A stretch of 59,038 nucleotides of DNA from UBA3537 sp965662485. Lineage in GTDB: Bacteria; Bacteroidota; Bacteroidia; Flavobacteriales; Flavobacteriaceae. Each line of letters opens with the position of its first letter. Positions within the stretch are counted from its first letter, which is position 1. The position numbers and the translations under genes were made by a program. Positions 8,898-16,291 of this stretch are shown here, piece after piece. The notes beneath the pieces were generated by a model. The model saw nothing but the letters and a program-made list of their open reading frames with translations. It did not search any database and was not told the origin of the DNA. The stretch spans positions 1 through 59,038 of the forward strand of contig CBFIIL010000004.1 in the NCBI GenBank assembly GCA_965662485.1, read 5' to 3'.

Positions 8898-9767
8898 ATG
8901 AAAGGAATTGTACTAGCAGGTGGCTCAGGAACACGTTTGCATCCACTTACTTTGAGTGTCAGTAAGCAAATGCTTCCTGTATATGACAAACCCATGATAT
9001 ACTACCCGTTATCTGTTTTGATGCATGCTGGGATTCGAGAAATTTTGATTATTTCTACACCACATGATTTGCCGAATTTTGAACGTCTTTTAGGTGATGG
9101 TTCCAATTTTGGATTACAATTATCATATAAGGAACAACCCTCACCAGATGGTCTGGCTCAAGCATTTATTATTGGAGAGTCCTTTATAGGTGACGATGAT
9201 GTTTGCATGGTTTTGGGTGATAATATCTTTTATGGTGTAGGTTTAGATCAGCTTTTGAAATCTGCGGTTAAAACAGTAGAAAAATCTCAAAAAGCAGTTG
9301 TTTTTGGAAGTTATGTTAAAGATCCAGAGCGCTACGGTGTTGCTGAATTTGATTCAGATCAAAATGTTGTAAGTATTGAAGAAAAACCAAAAACTCCAAA
9401 ATCAAATTATGCCGTTGTTGGGCTATATTTTTATCCTAATTCTGTGGTGAATATTGCAAAAACAATAAAACCTTCAGATCGTGGAGAGCTTGAAATTACG
9501 TCTGTAAATGTTAATTATTTACAGCAGAATCAATTAAAAATGGAAGTCCTAAAACGGGGTTTTGCGTGGCTTGATACTGGAACTCATGAAGCACTTTCGG
9601 AAGCTACAGAATTTGTAAAAGCAATTGAAAAACGTACAGGTCAAAAAGTAGCATGTCCAGAAGAAATTGCTCTACAAATGGGTTGGATTTCCAAAACTGA
9701 ATTGGCAAAACGTATTGCTAATCTCAAAGGAGATTATTATGCTTATTTAAAAGAGGTTATAGGTTAA
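8898..9767 (+). CDS. rfbA: Glucose-1-phosphate thymidylyltransferase
   Basis: First step of the dTDP-sugar pathway: glucose-1-phosphate plus dTTP to dTDP-glucose and pyrophosphate. The nucleotide-binding start GIVLAGGSGTRLHPLT (3-18), the KQMLPVYDKPMIYYPLS block and the FAWLDTGTHEAL motif near residue 223 are diagnostic, and 289 residues is the usual RmlA length. It is the last gene of the ugd-to-rfbA block; it converges on rpe with only three bases between the stop codons and no visible hairpin. Confidence 0.96.
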   Translation: MKGIVLAGGSGTRLHPLTLSVSKQMLPVYDKPMIYYPLSVLMHAGIREILIISTPHDLPNFERLLGDGSNFGLQLSYKEQPSPDGLAQAFIIGESFIGDDDVCMVLGDNIFYGVGLDQLLKSAVKTVEKSQKAVVFGSYVKDPERYGVAEFDSDQNVVSIEEKPKTPKSNYAVVGLYFYPNSVVNIAKTIKPSDRGELEITSVNVNYLQQNQLKMEVLKRGFAWLDTGTHEALSEATEFVKAIEKRTGQKVACPEEIALQMGWISKTELAKRIANLKGDYYAYLKEVIG

Positions 9768-9770
9768 GAA

Positions 9771-10430
9771 TTAAGCAGTTACATGTTTTAATTCTTCTAT
9801 CGTTTTTGATGGATTTTCACTTTTAAAAACAAAGCTACCTGCTACCAATACATCAGCTCCAGCATCTTTCAATGCTTTTGCATTTGTAGAAGTCACACCA
9901 CCGTCAATTTCAATTTTTGTAGAAGCACCTTTAGAAATTATTAGTGCTTTAAGTTGTTTCACTTTTTCGTATGTATTTTCAATAAAGCTTTGACCTCCAA
10001 AACCTGGATTGACACTCATAATACAGACCAAATCAATATCTTTGATGGTATCTTCTAAAACATTTATGTTTGTATGAGGATTGAGCGCAACACCTGCTTT
10101 CATCCCTTCAGCTTTTATGGCTTGAAGTGTACGGTGCAAATGCGTGCAGGCTTCGTAATGTACTGTAAGAACATCACTTCCAAGTTTAGCAAATGTTTTG
10201 ATATAACGATCGGGATCTACAATCATTAAATGAACATCAACTGTTTTCTTTGCATGTTTTGTTATTGACTTTAAAACAGGCATTCCAAATGAAATATTGG
10301 GCACAAAAACACCATCCATAATATCGATATGAAACCAATCTGCTTGACTGGTATTTACCATTTCTATATCACGTTGAAGGTTTGCAAAATCGGCAGCAAG
10401 AATTGAAGGTGCAATTAACGAAGAACTCAT
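9771..10430 (-). CDS. rpe: Ribulose-phosphate 3-epimerase
   Basis: Interconverts ribulose-5-phosphate and xylulose-5-phosphate in the pentose phosphate pathway; cytoplasmic TIM barrel. Typical blocks are APSILAADFANL with the catalytic Asp region WFHIDIMDGVFVPNISFG, VDVHLMI, VNPGFGGQSFI and the C-terminal phosphate loop EIDGGVT and VAGSFVF. The length, 219 residues, is normal. The gene follows rpoD on the same strand, but a likely terminator sits in between. Confidence 0.96.
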   Translation of the reverse strand: MSSSLIAPSILAADFANLQRDIEMVNTSQADWFHIDIMDGVFVPNISFGMPVLKSITKHAKKTVDVHLMIVDPDRYIKTFAKLGSDVLTVHYEACTHLHRTLQAIKAEGMKAGVALNPHTNINVLEDTIKDIDLVCIMSVNPGFGGQSFIENTYEKVKQLKALIISKGASTKIEIDGGVTSTNAKALKDAGADVLVAGSFVFKSENPSKTIEELKHVTA

Positions 10431-10460
10431 AAATTTAGTTTAATACAAAAATAGTATAAA

Positions 10461-10488
10461 AAATAAACCCCTGCCAACAGCAAGGGTT
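10461..10488 (-). terminator. Terminator after rpoD
   Basis: On the minus strand AACCCTTGC pairs with GCAGGGGTT (one G-U wobble) around a five-base loop, followed by a T-rich run. It starts a few bases after the rpoD stop and precedes rpe. Confidence 0.75.
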
Positions 10489-10495
10489 TTGTTTT

Positions 10496-11359
10496 TTAAC
10501 CTAAATAGGTTTTTAAAATTTTACTTCTTGAAGTGTGTTTCAAACGTCGAATTGCTTTTTCTTTGATTTGACGCACACGCTCTCTTGTAAGGTCAAAAGT
10601 TTCACCAATTTCTTCTAAAGTCATTGGGTGTTGGTTACCAAGTCCAAAATACAGACGAATAACATCAGCTTCTCTTGGAGTAAGGGTTTCCAATGCACGC
10701 TCAATTTCAGTTCTTAAAGATTCATGTAAAAGTTCTTTGTCGGGGTTTGGAGATTCTCCAGAACGCAAAACATCATAAAGGTTTGAATCTTCTCCTTCCA
10801 CCAATGGTGCATCCATTGAAACATGACGTCCAGAATTTTTCATAGATTCTTTTACATCATTAATTGTCATATCCAATTCTTTTGCAATTTCTTCGGCGCT
10901 AGGTGGACGCTCGTGTGATTGCTCCAGAAATGCATAAGTTTTATTAATTTTATTAATAGAGCCAATTTTGTTTAATGGCAAACGAACAATACGTGATTGT
11001 TCTGCAAGCGCTTGTAAAATGGATTGACGAATCCACCAAACGGCATAAGAAATAAACTTAAATCCACGAGTTTCATCGAAACGTTGAGCAGCTTTAATCA
11101 AACCTAAATTTCCTTCATTAATTAAATCTGGAAGTGTAAGTCCTTGATTTTGATATTGTTTAGCAACAGAAACAACAAAACGAAGATTAGCTTTGGTTAA
11201 TTTTTCTAGAGCGATTTGATCACCAGCTTTGATGCGCTGTGCCAATTCTACTTCTTCATCAGCAGTAATTAAATCAACCTTACCAATTTCTTGTAGGTAC
11301 TTGTCCAACGATGCAGTTTCTCTGTTGGTAACTTGTTTTGTAATTTTGAGTTGTCTCAT
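10496..11359 (-). CDS. rpoD: Primary RNA polymerase sigma factor (RpoD/SigA family)
   Basis: The housekeeping sigma factor that directs RNA polymerase to TTG/TAnnTTTG promoters in this phylum. The protein is 287 residues and lacks region 1.1 and the non-conserved insert of E. coli sigma-70. Region 1.2 (SLDKYLQEIGKVDLITADEE) begins near residue 17. Region 2 contains RFDETRGFKFISYAVWWIRQ, the -10 melting and recognition helix. Region 4.2 ends with LEEIGETFDLTRERVRQIKE, the helix-turn-helix. This short form is standard in Bacteroidota. It lies between pnp and rpe, with hairpins on both sides, so it is probably its own unit. Confidence 0.96.
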   Translation of the reverse strand: MRQLKITKQVTNRETASLDKYLQEIGKVDLITADEEVELAQRIKAGDQIALEKLTKANLRFVVSVAKQYQNQGLTLPDLINEGNLGLIKAAQRFDETRGFKFISYAVWWIRQSILQALAEQSRIVRLPLNKIGSINKINKTYAFLEQSHERPPSAEEIAKELDMTINDVKESMKNSGRHVSMDAPLVEGEDSNLYDVLRSGESPNPDKELLHESLRTEIERALETLTPREADVIRLYFGLGNQHPMTLEEIGETFDLTRERVRQIKEKAIRRLKHTSRSKILKTYLG

Positions 11360-11425
11360 GCTTGCGATTTTTTAAAAATTATTTGGCTTCACTATATTAT
11401 ACGTTAAAACAATAAAAAATGTTAC

Positions 11426-11453
11426 AAAAAAAACCGTTTTATTTTTAAAACGG
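11426..11453 (-). terminator. Terminator after pnp
   Basis: On the minus strand CCGTTTT pairs with AAAACGG across a six-base loop, followed by a run of T residues; 31 bases beyond the pnp stop. The A/T runs on both sides would let it work in both directions. Confidence 0.85.
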
Positions 11454-11484
11454 CTTTTTTTTATTTAGATAATTAGCTTTATTA

Positions 11485-13692
11485 CTAATCTCGTTTTCTA
11501 TCATTTCTACGATTGTCGCGACCTTTGTTGTTATGTTTTCTGTCTCTTGGTGGACGTTCAACAAACCCTTCAGGTTTTGGTAAGATGGCTTTACGTGAAA
11601 CTTTTTCTTTGCGTGTTCTTGAATCTACTCCAAAATATTTAACATCAAAAATATCTCCCATGTTAACAACATCAGAGACGTTTTCTGTACGTTCCCAAGC
11701 CAACTCACTCACGTGAAGTAATACTTCATTTCCAGGGGCTTCAGTGTATTCTACTACGGCTCCAAAATCAAGCATTTTGATAACTTTAACTTCATAAATA
11801 CTGCCGACTTCTGGTTTGAATAACAGTGAATCAATTTTTGCTAAAACAGCATCGATACCATCTTGATCTGTACCAAGAATTTCAACAATACCTTCTTCAG
11901 TCACAGGGTCTTCATTGATAACAATTGTAGTTCCTGTTTCTTTTTGAAGTTCTTGGATGACTTTTCCACCTGGTCCAATAAGTGCCCCAATGTATTCATT
12001 TGGAATAACACGAGTCACCATTTTTGGTGCATGAGCTTTAACATCTTCAGCTGGTGCAGAAATAGTATCGGTTAACTTTCCAAGGATATGAAGACGTCCA
12101 TCACGAGCTTGTTTTAGTGCATTGACTAAAATTTCATAAGAAAGTCCTTTGACTTTAATATCCATCTGGCATGCTGTAATTCCATCTGCAGTACCCGTAA
12201 CTTTGAAGTCCATGTCTCCAAGGTGATCTTCATCACCTAAGATATCCGATAGAACTGCGTACTTTCCAGAGTCTGCGTCAGAAATTAATCCCATTGCAAT
12301 TCCTGAAACAGGTTTTTTTAGCTGAACACCAGCATCCATTAGTGCCATGGTTCCAGAACAAACAGTCGCCATAGAAGACGATCCATTACTTTCCAAAACT
12401 TCACTTACAACACGTACTGTGTATGGACAGTCTTCAGGTACCATGCCTTTAAGTGCACGTTGCGCTAAGTTTCCATGGCCAATTTCTCTTCTAGATGTTC
12501 CACGAATTGGTCGTGCTTCACCAGTTGAGAAAGGAGGAAAGTTGTAGTGCAAATAGAAACGCTCTTCTCCTTCGTGAGATGGCATATCAATTTGATTGGC
12601 ATCACGGGAAGTTCCTAGAGTTACTGTAGCTAGTGCTTGAGTTTCTCCTCTTGTAAAAATAGACGATCCATGTGTTGATGGCAAATAATTTACTTCACAC
12701 CATATTGGTCTAATTTCATCTGTTTTTCGCCCATCCAAACGAAGTCCATCGTTTAGGGTTAAATCTCTTATAGCTGCTTTTTCTGCTTTGCTGTAATATT
12801 TTGAAATTAATTTTCCATAATCTTCTTGTTCTTCTTCAGAAAATGTAGCGATAATCTCTTCTTTAATTTCACCAAATGCTGCACTTCTTTCGTGTTTTGC
12901 AGAACCTGCTTTGGCAATGGCATACACTTTGTTGTAGGCCATTTCGTGAATTTTGCTTTCAAGATCTGAATCCTCTCTTTCTGGTTCATATTCACGAACT
13001 TCTTTTTTGCCGAAAGCTTCAGCAAGACGCTCTTGAGAAGCACATTGAACTTTGATGGCTTCATGTGCAAATTTGATGGCTTCGGTCATTTCTTCTTCAG
13101 AAATTTCGTCCATTTCACCTTCAACCATCATTACTGAGTCTGCAGAAGCTCCAATCATCATATCAATATCGGATTCTGCAAGTTGTACTCTTGTTGGGTT
13201 GATAACAAATTCGCCATTTACACGGGCAACTCTAACTTCAGAAATAGCACATTCAAATGGAAAATCCGACAATTGGATAGCTGCCGAGGCGGCTAATCCT
13301 GCCATTGCATCTGGCATAACATCTTCGTCATGAGACATCAATTGGATCATTACTTGTGTTTCTGAATGATAATCTTTTGGAAATAATGGACGCAGTACGC
13401 GATCTACTAAACGCATTGTTAGGATTTCTCCATCACTTGGTCGTGCTTCACGCTTAAAAAACCCACCTGGATAGCGCCCAGCTGCTGCAAATTTTTCGCG
13501 ATAATCTACCGTTAACGGTAAAAAATCAACATCGGCTTGTTTGTAATTTGAAACTACTGTACAAAGCAACATACATTTTCCGGATTGTACTACAACAGAG
13601 CCATGGGCTTGTTTAGCCAATTTTCCGGTTTCGATAGAAATTTCTCTTCCATCGCCAAGGTCTATGACCTCTCTAAAAACTTTTGGAATCAT
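11485..13692 (-). CDS. pnp: Polyribonucleotide nucleotidyltransferase (PNPase)
   Basis: Phosphorolytic 3'-5' exoribonuclease of mRNA decay. The order is two RNase PH domains (about 10-230 and 330-560; the catalytic region of the second is GDMDFKVTGTADGITACQMD), then a KH domain (IPNEYIGALIGPGGKVIQEL) and an S1 domain (GSIYEVKVIKMLDFGAVVEY). The last 25 residues are a basic Arg/Asn-rich tail. The length, 735 residues, is within the family range. rpsO lies upstream on the same strand, as in many bacteria, but a terminator hairpin at 13804-13828 lies between them. Confidence 0.97.
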   Translation of the reverse strand: MIPKVFREVIDLGDGREISIETGKLAKQAHGSVVVQSGKCMLLCTVVSNYKQADVDFLPLTVDYREKFAAAGRYPGGFFKREARPSDGEILTMRLVDRVLRPLFPKDYHSETQVMIQLMSHDEDVMPDAMAGLAASAAIQLSDFPFECAISEVRVARVNGEFVINPTRVQLAESDIDMMIGASADSVMMVEGEMDEISEEEMTEAIKFAHEAIKVQCASQERLAEAFGKKEVREYEPEREDSDLESKIHEMAYNKVYAIAKAGSAKHERSAAFGEIKEEIIATFSEEEQEDYGKLISKYYSKAEKAAIRDLTLNDGLRLDGRKTDEIRPIWCEVNYLPSTHGSSIFTRGETQALATVTLGTSRDANQIDMPSHEGEERFYLHYNFPPFSTGEARPIRGTSRREIGHGNLAQRALKGMVPEDCPYTVRVVSEVLESNGSSSMATVCSGTMALMDAGVQLKKPVSGIAMGLISDADSGKYAVLSDILGDEDHLGDMDFKVTGTADGITACQMDIKVKGLSYEILVNALKQARDGRLHILGKLTDTISAPAEDVKAHAPKMVTRVIPNEYIGALIGPGGKVIQELQKETGTTIVINEDPVTEEGIVEILGTDQDGIDAVLAKIDSLLFKPEVGSIYEVKVIKMLDFGAVVEYTEAPGNEVLLHVSELAWERTENVSDVVNMGDIFDVKYFGVDSRTRKEKVSRKAILPKPEGFVERPPRDRKHNNKGRDNRRNDRKRD

Positions 13693-13803
13693 ATTTTTTA
13701 ATTCTAATTAAACATTGGTGTTGTGTTGTTGTTGTGTGGTTGTGACCAATGAAAAACTTTAATTAGCTTCTTCTATAATTTGTGTAAAGATACACATAAA
13801 AAC

Positions 13804-13828
13804 AAAAAAGAGGCTTATGCCTCTTTTT
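13804..13828 (-). terminator. Terminator after rpsO
   Basis: AAAGAGGC (13807-13814) pairs with GCCTCTTT (13819-13826) around a four-base loop, with a T-run on the minus strand. It begins eight bases after the rpsO stop. Read-through could still supply pnp, 112 bases further on. Confidence 0.88.
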
Positions 13829-13834
13829 GAATAT

Positions 13835-14104
13835 TTATTTTCTTAATCCTAGCTCTTTTACAATCGCACGGTATCTGAGAATATCTTTTTTCATTAAATA
13901 ATCCAAAAGAGAACGACGTTTTCCTACTAGTTTTACTAATGAACGCTCGGTATTAAAATCTTTTCGATTTTGCTTTAGATGTTCTGTTAAGTGATTGATT
14001 CGGTGTGTAAATAATGCAATTTGACCTTCGGCAGAACCGGTGTCTTTGGCATCTTTTCCGTGATTTGTAAAGATTTCCTCTTTAATTTCTTTTGTTAAGT
14101 ACAT
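13835..14104 (-). CDS. rpsO: 30S ribosomal protein S15
   Basis: Small-subunit protein that binds 16S rRNA helices 20-22 early in assembly. It has 89 residues, the usual length, with the conserved DTGSAEGQIALFTHRINHLT and LVGKRRSLLDYLMKKDILRY blocks. In other bacteria S15 represses its own mRNA by binding a structure in the leader. Here a leader of about 50 bases with a perfect dyad lies between a consensus -7 box and the ATG. The gene is upstream of pnp, as in E. coli. Confidence 0.97.
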   Translation of the reverse strand: MYLTKEIKEEIFTNHGKDAKDTGSAEGQIALFTHRINHLTEHLKQNRKDFNTERSLVKLVGKRRSLLDYLMKKDILRYRAIVKELGLRK

Positions 14105-14137
14105 TCCAATATTTGTTTAAATAATTTTTATGCAATA

Positions 14138-14154
14138 ATTATGACGCTCATAAT
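14138..14154 (-). promoter_or_regulatory. Dyad in the rpsO leader
   Basis: ATTATGA-CGC-TCATAAT is a perfect seven-base inverted repeat inside the likely 5' leader, 33 bases before the start codon. It may be the S15 autoregulatory element; this is an inference from position only. Confidence 0.4.
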
Positions 14155-14161
14155 CAGGCGG

Positions 14162-14169
14162 CAAATATA
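14162..14169 (-). promoter_or_regulatory. -7 box of rpsO
   Basis: On the minus strand TATATTTG matches TAnnTTTG exactly, about 58 bases upstream of the rpsO start. No clear -33 TTG is visible. Confidence 0.55.
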
Positions 14170-14205
14170 AGAAAATTGATTAATAAAAATATAATTTTAT
14201 AGAAA

Positions 14206-15063
14206 TTATGCTCTTAGTGGCTGATTTAAAATTAAATCGATGTATTGATTAACTTTGTCTTTTAAATATTCACGGTGTGTAATAAAATCTAAAAACCCAT
14301 GTTCTAAGACAAATTCAGCAGTTTGAAACCCGTCTGGTAATTCTTTTCCAGTCGTATCACGAACAACACGTGGACCAGCGAAACCAATAAGGGCTCCTGG
14401 TTCGCTGATGTTGATATCACCTAGCATGGCAAAAGAAGCGGTTGTTCCTCCCGTTGTTGGATCGGTACACAACGAAATATATGGAATACCAGCATCGGCT
14501 AGTTGTGCCAATTTTGCTGAGGTTTTTGCCAATTGCATTAACGAAAGTGCGGCCTCCATCATTCGTGCCCCACCAGATTTTGAAATAATCATAAAAGGCA
14601 ATTTTTTCTTGAGAGCATAGTCTGCTGCACGTGCAATTTTTTCACCAACAACACTTCCCATAGATCCTCCTATAAAACTAAAATCCATACAGGCTACCAC
14701 TAAGTCTTTGCCTTTTGATTTTCCAACAGCGGTTCGTACAGCGTCTTTAAGTTTGGTTTTATCTTGCGCGGCTTTTAAGCGATCGGTGTATGTTTTCTTA
14801 TCAGAAAATTTAAGTGGGTCTTTAGATGTTATTTTAGAATCTAATTCTTTGAATTTATTATCGTCAAACAAAATTTGGAAATATTCTGTACTTCCAATAC
14901 GCACATGATATCCGTCCTCTGGACTCACAAAGAAATTTCTTTCTAACTCTTCTGTTTCAACGATTTTTCCAGTAGGGGATTTATACCACAGTCCTTTTGG
15001 AGTGTCGCGTTTTGCTTCTGTTGGAGTTTGAATTCCTTTATCTGTTCTTTTGAACCACGCCAT
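14206..15063 (-). CDS. accD: Acetyl-CoA carboxylase carboxyltransferase subunit beta, zinc-ribbon cysteines absent
   Basis: Transfers the carboxyl group from biotin to acetyl-CoA, the first committed step of fatty acid synthesis, together with AccA. The crotonase-like carboxyltransferase core is complete (VACMDFSFIGGSMGSVVGEKI, SGGARMMEAALSLMQ, TDPTTGGTTASFAMLGD, GALIGFAGPRVV). The N-terminal block that in E. coli AccD holds a four-cysteine zinc ribbon is present in outline (GLWYKSPTGKIVETEELERN at about 24-43, then FFVSPEDGYHVRIG) but contains no cysteine. The 285-residue length is normal. It lies 45 bases downstream of fba and has its own consensus -7 box in the gap. Confidence 0.95.
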   Translation of the reverse strand: MAWFKRTDKGIQTPTEAKRDTPKGLWYKSPTGKIVETEELERNFFVSPEDGYHVRIGSTEYFQILFDDNKFKELDSKITSKDPLKFSDKKTYTDRLKAAQDKTKLKDAVRTAVGKSKGKDLVVACMDFSFIGGSMGSVVGEKIARAADYALKKKLPFMIISKSGGARMMEAALSLMQLAKTSAKLAQLADAGIPYISLCTDPTTGGTTASFAMLGDINISEPGALIGFAGPRVVRDTTGKELPDGFQTAEFVLEHGFLDFITHREYLKDKVNQYIDLILNQPLRA

Positions 15064-15090
15064 CTTTATCTAATTGATTAGTATGAAACA

Positions 15091-15098
15091 CAAATCTA
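15091..15098 (-). promoter_or_regulatory. -7 box of accD
   Basis: On the minus strand TAGATTTG matches TAnnTTTG. It sits in the 44-base gap between fba and accD, about 28 bases before the accD start, so accD can probably be transcribed separately. Confidence 0.45.
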
Positions 15099-15107
15099 AC
15101 AATTTTT

Positions 15108-16175
15108 TTACAATGTGTCAACGTTGTTAAGATCCTCAAAAGCTTTCTTTAGACGTGCTACAAAAGCATTTTCGCCTTGTCTTAACCAACGTCTTGGGTC
15201 GTAGTATTTTTTGTTTGGAACATCATCACCATCTGGGTTGCCAATTTGAGAAGCCAAATAGTCTGCATTAGCTTTAAAATCATCTCGAACGCCACTCATA
15301 AATGCATATTGCATATCGGTATCGATATTCATTTTGATAACACCATAGCCGATGGATTCTCTTATTTCTTCAACTGTTGAACCAGAACCACCATGAAAAA
15401 CAAAGTCTATATGGTTGGTAGGAACATTGTATTTTTCTGTGATAAATTCTTGAGAATTTTTAAGAATTTTTGGAGTCAATTTTACATTTCCAGGTTTGTA
15501 AACACCATGAACATTTCCAAATGCTGCTGCAATTGTAAATTGATCACTTACTTTACTAAGTTCTTCGTAGGCATATGCAACTTCTTCTGGTTGAGTATAT
15601 AGTTTTGAAACATCAACATCGCTATTATCTACACCATCTTCCTCACCACCAGTTATACCAAGTTCAATTTCTAGGGTCATTCCCATTTTGGACATACGTT
15701 CCAAATAGTGTTTACAGATTTCAATATTTTCTTCAAGGGGTTCTTCTGAAAGGTCAATCATATGCGAACTGTATAATGATTTTCCAGTTTCTGCAAAATG
15801 TTTTTCACTTGCTTCAAGCAAACCATCGATCCAAGGCAATAATTTTTTTGCACAATGGTCGGTGTGAAGAATTACGGGAACCCCGTAGGCTTCTGCCATT
15901 TGATGAACATGTTTTGCTCCAGAAATAGAACCAGCAATAGCAGCTTTTTGATCTTCATTTGAAAGCCCTTTTCCAGCATTAAATTGTGCACCTCCGTTGG
16001 AAAATTGAATAATTACTGGTGCATTAAGTGCTTTGGCAGTTTCTAAAACACCATTAATTGTGTTAGATCCAATTACATTAACTGCTGGTAAAGCAAATCC
16101 TTTTTCTTTAGCTAGTTTAAAAATTTCTTGAACTTCGCGTCCAGTAGCAACGCCTGGCTTAATTGAATGAATCAT
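15108..16175 (-). CDS. fbaA: Class II fructose-bisphosphate aldolase
   Basis: Zinc-dependent aldolase of glycolysis and gluconeogenesis: fructose-1,6-bisphosphate to glyceraldehyde-3-phosphate plus dihydroxyacetone phosphate. Diagnostic are FALPAVNVIGSNTINGVLETA, the catalytic Asp106 and metal-binding His107 in VILHTDHCAKK, DFVFHGGSGS and KMNIDTDMQYAF. The 355-residue length and DGLLEASEKHF block place it in the class IIA (E. coli FbaA/yeast-like) group. It is upstream of accD on the same strand. Confidence 0.96.
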   Translation of the reverse strand: MIHSIKPGVATGREVQEIFKLAKEKGFALPAVNVIGSNTINGVLETAKALNAPVIIQFSNGGAQFNAGKGLSNEDQKAAIAGSISGAKHVHQMAEAYGVPVILHTDHCAKKLLPWIDGLLEASEKHFAETGKSLYSSHMIDLSEEPLEENIEICKHYLERMSKMGMTLEIELGITGGEEDGVDNSDVDVSKLYTQPEEVAYAYEELSKVSDQFTIAAAFGNVHGVYKPGNVKLTPKILKNSQEFITEKYNVPTNHIDFVFHGGSGSTVEEIRESIGYGVIKMNIDTDMQYAFMSGVRDDFKANADYLASQIGNPDGDDVPNKKYYDPRRWLRQGENAFVARLKKAFEDLNNVDTL

Positions 16176-16200
16176 AATAGTTGTTTTTTGTTTTCGGCCT

Positions 16201-16208
16201 CAAAAATA
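16201..16208 (-). promoter_or_regulatory. -7 box of fbaA
   Basis: On the minus strand TATTTTTG matches TAnnTTTG, about 26 bases before the fba start. There is no obvious -33 TTG. Confidence 0.45.
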
Positions 16209-16291
16209 CTAAAATTAATCACTATATGTTAAAATTTTAACACGACATATGCATCAATTTATACGAAAACGTTTGAGAGAAATATATACTC

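Noticed and set aside
12807..13070. 87-codon minus-strand frame inside pnp
   Set aside because: It lies in another frame of a strongly conserved gene and its Lys-rich, low-complexity translation shows no domain. It is a shadow.
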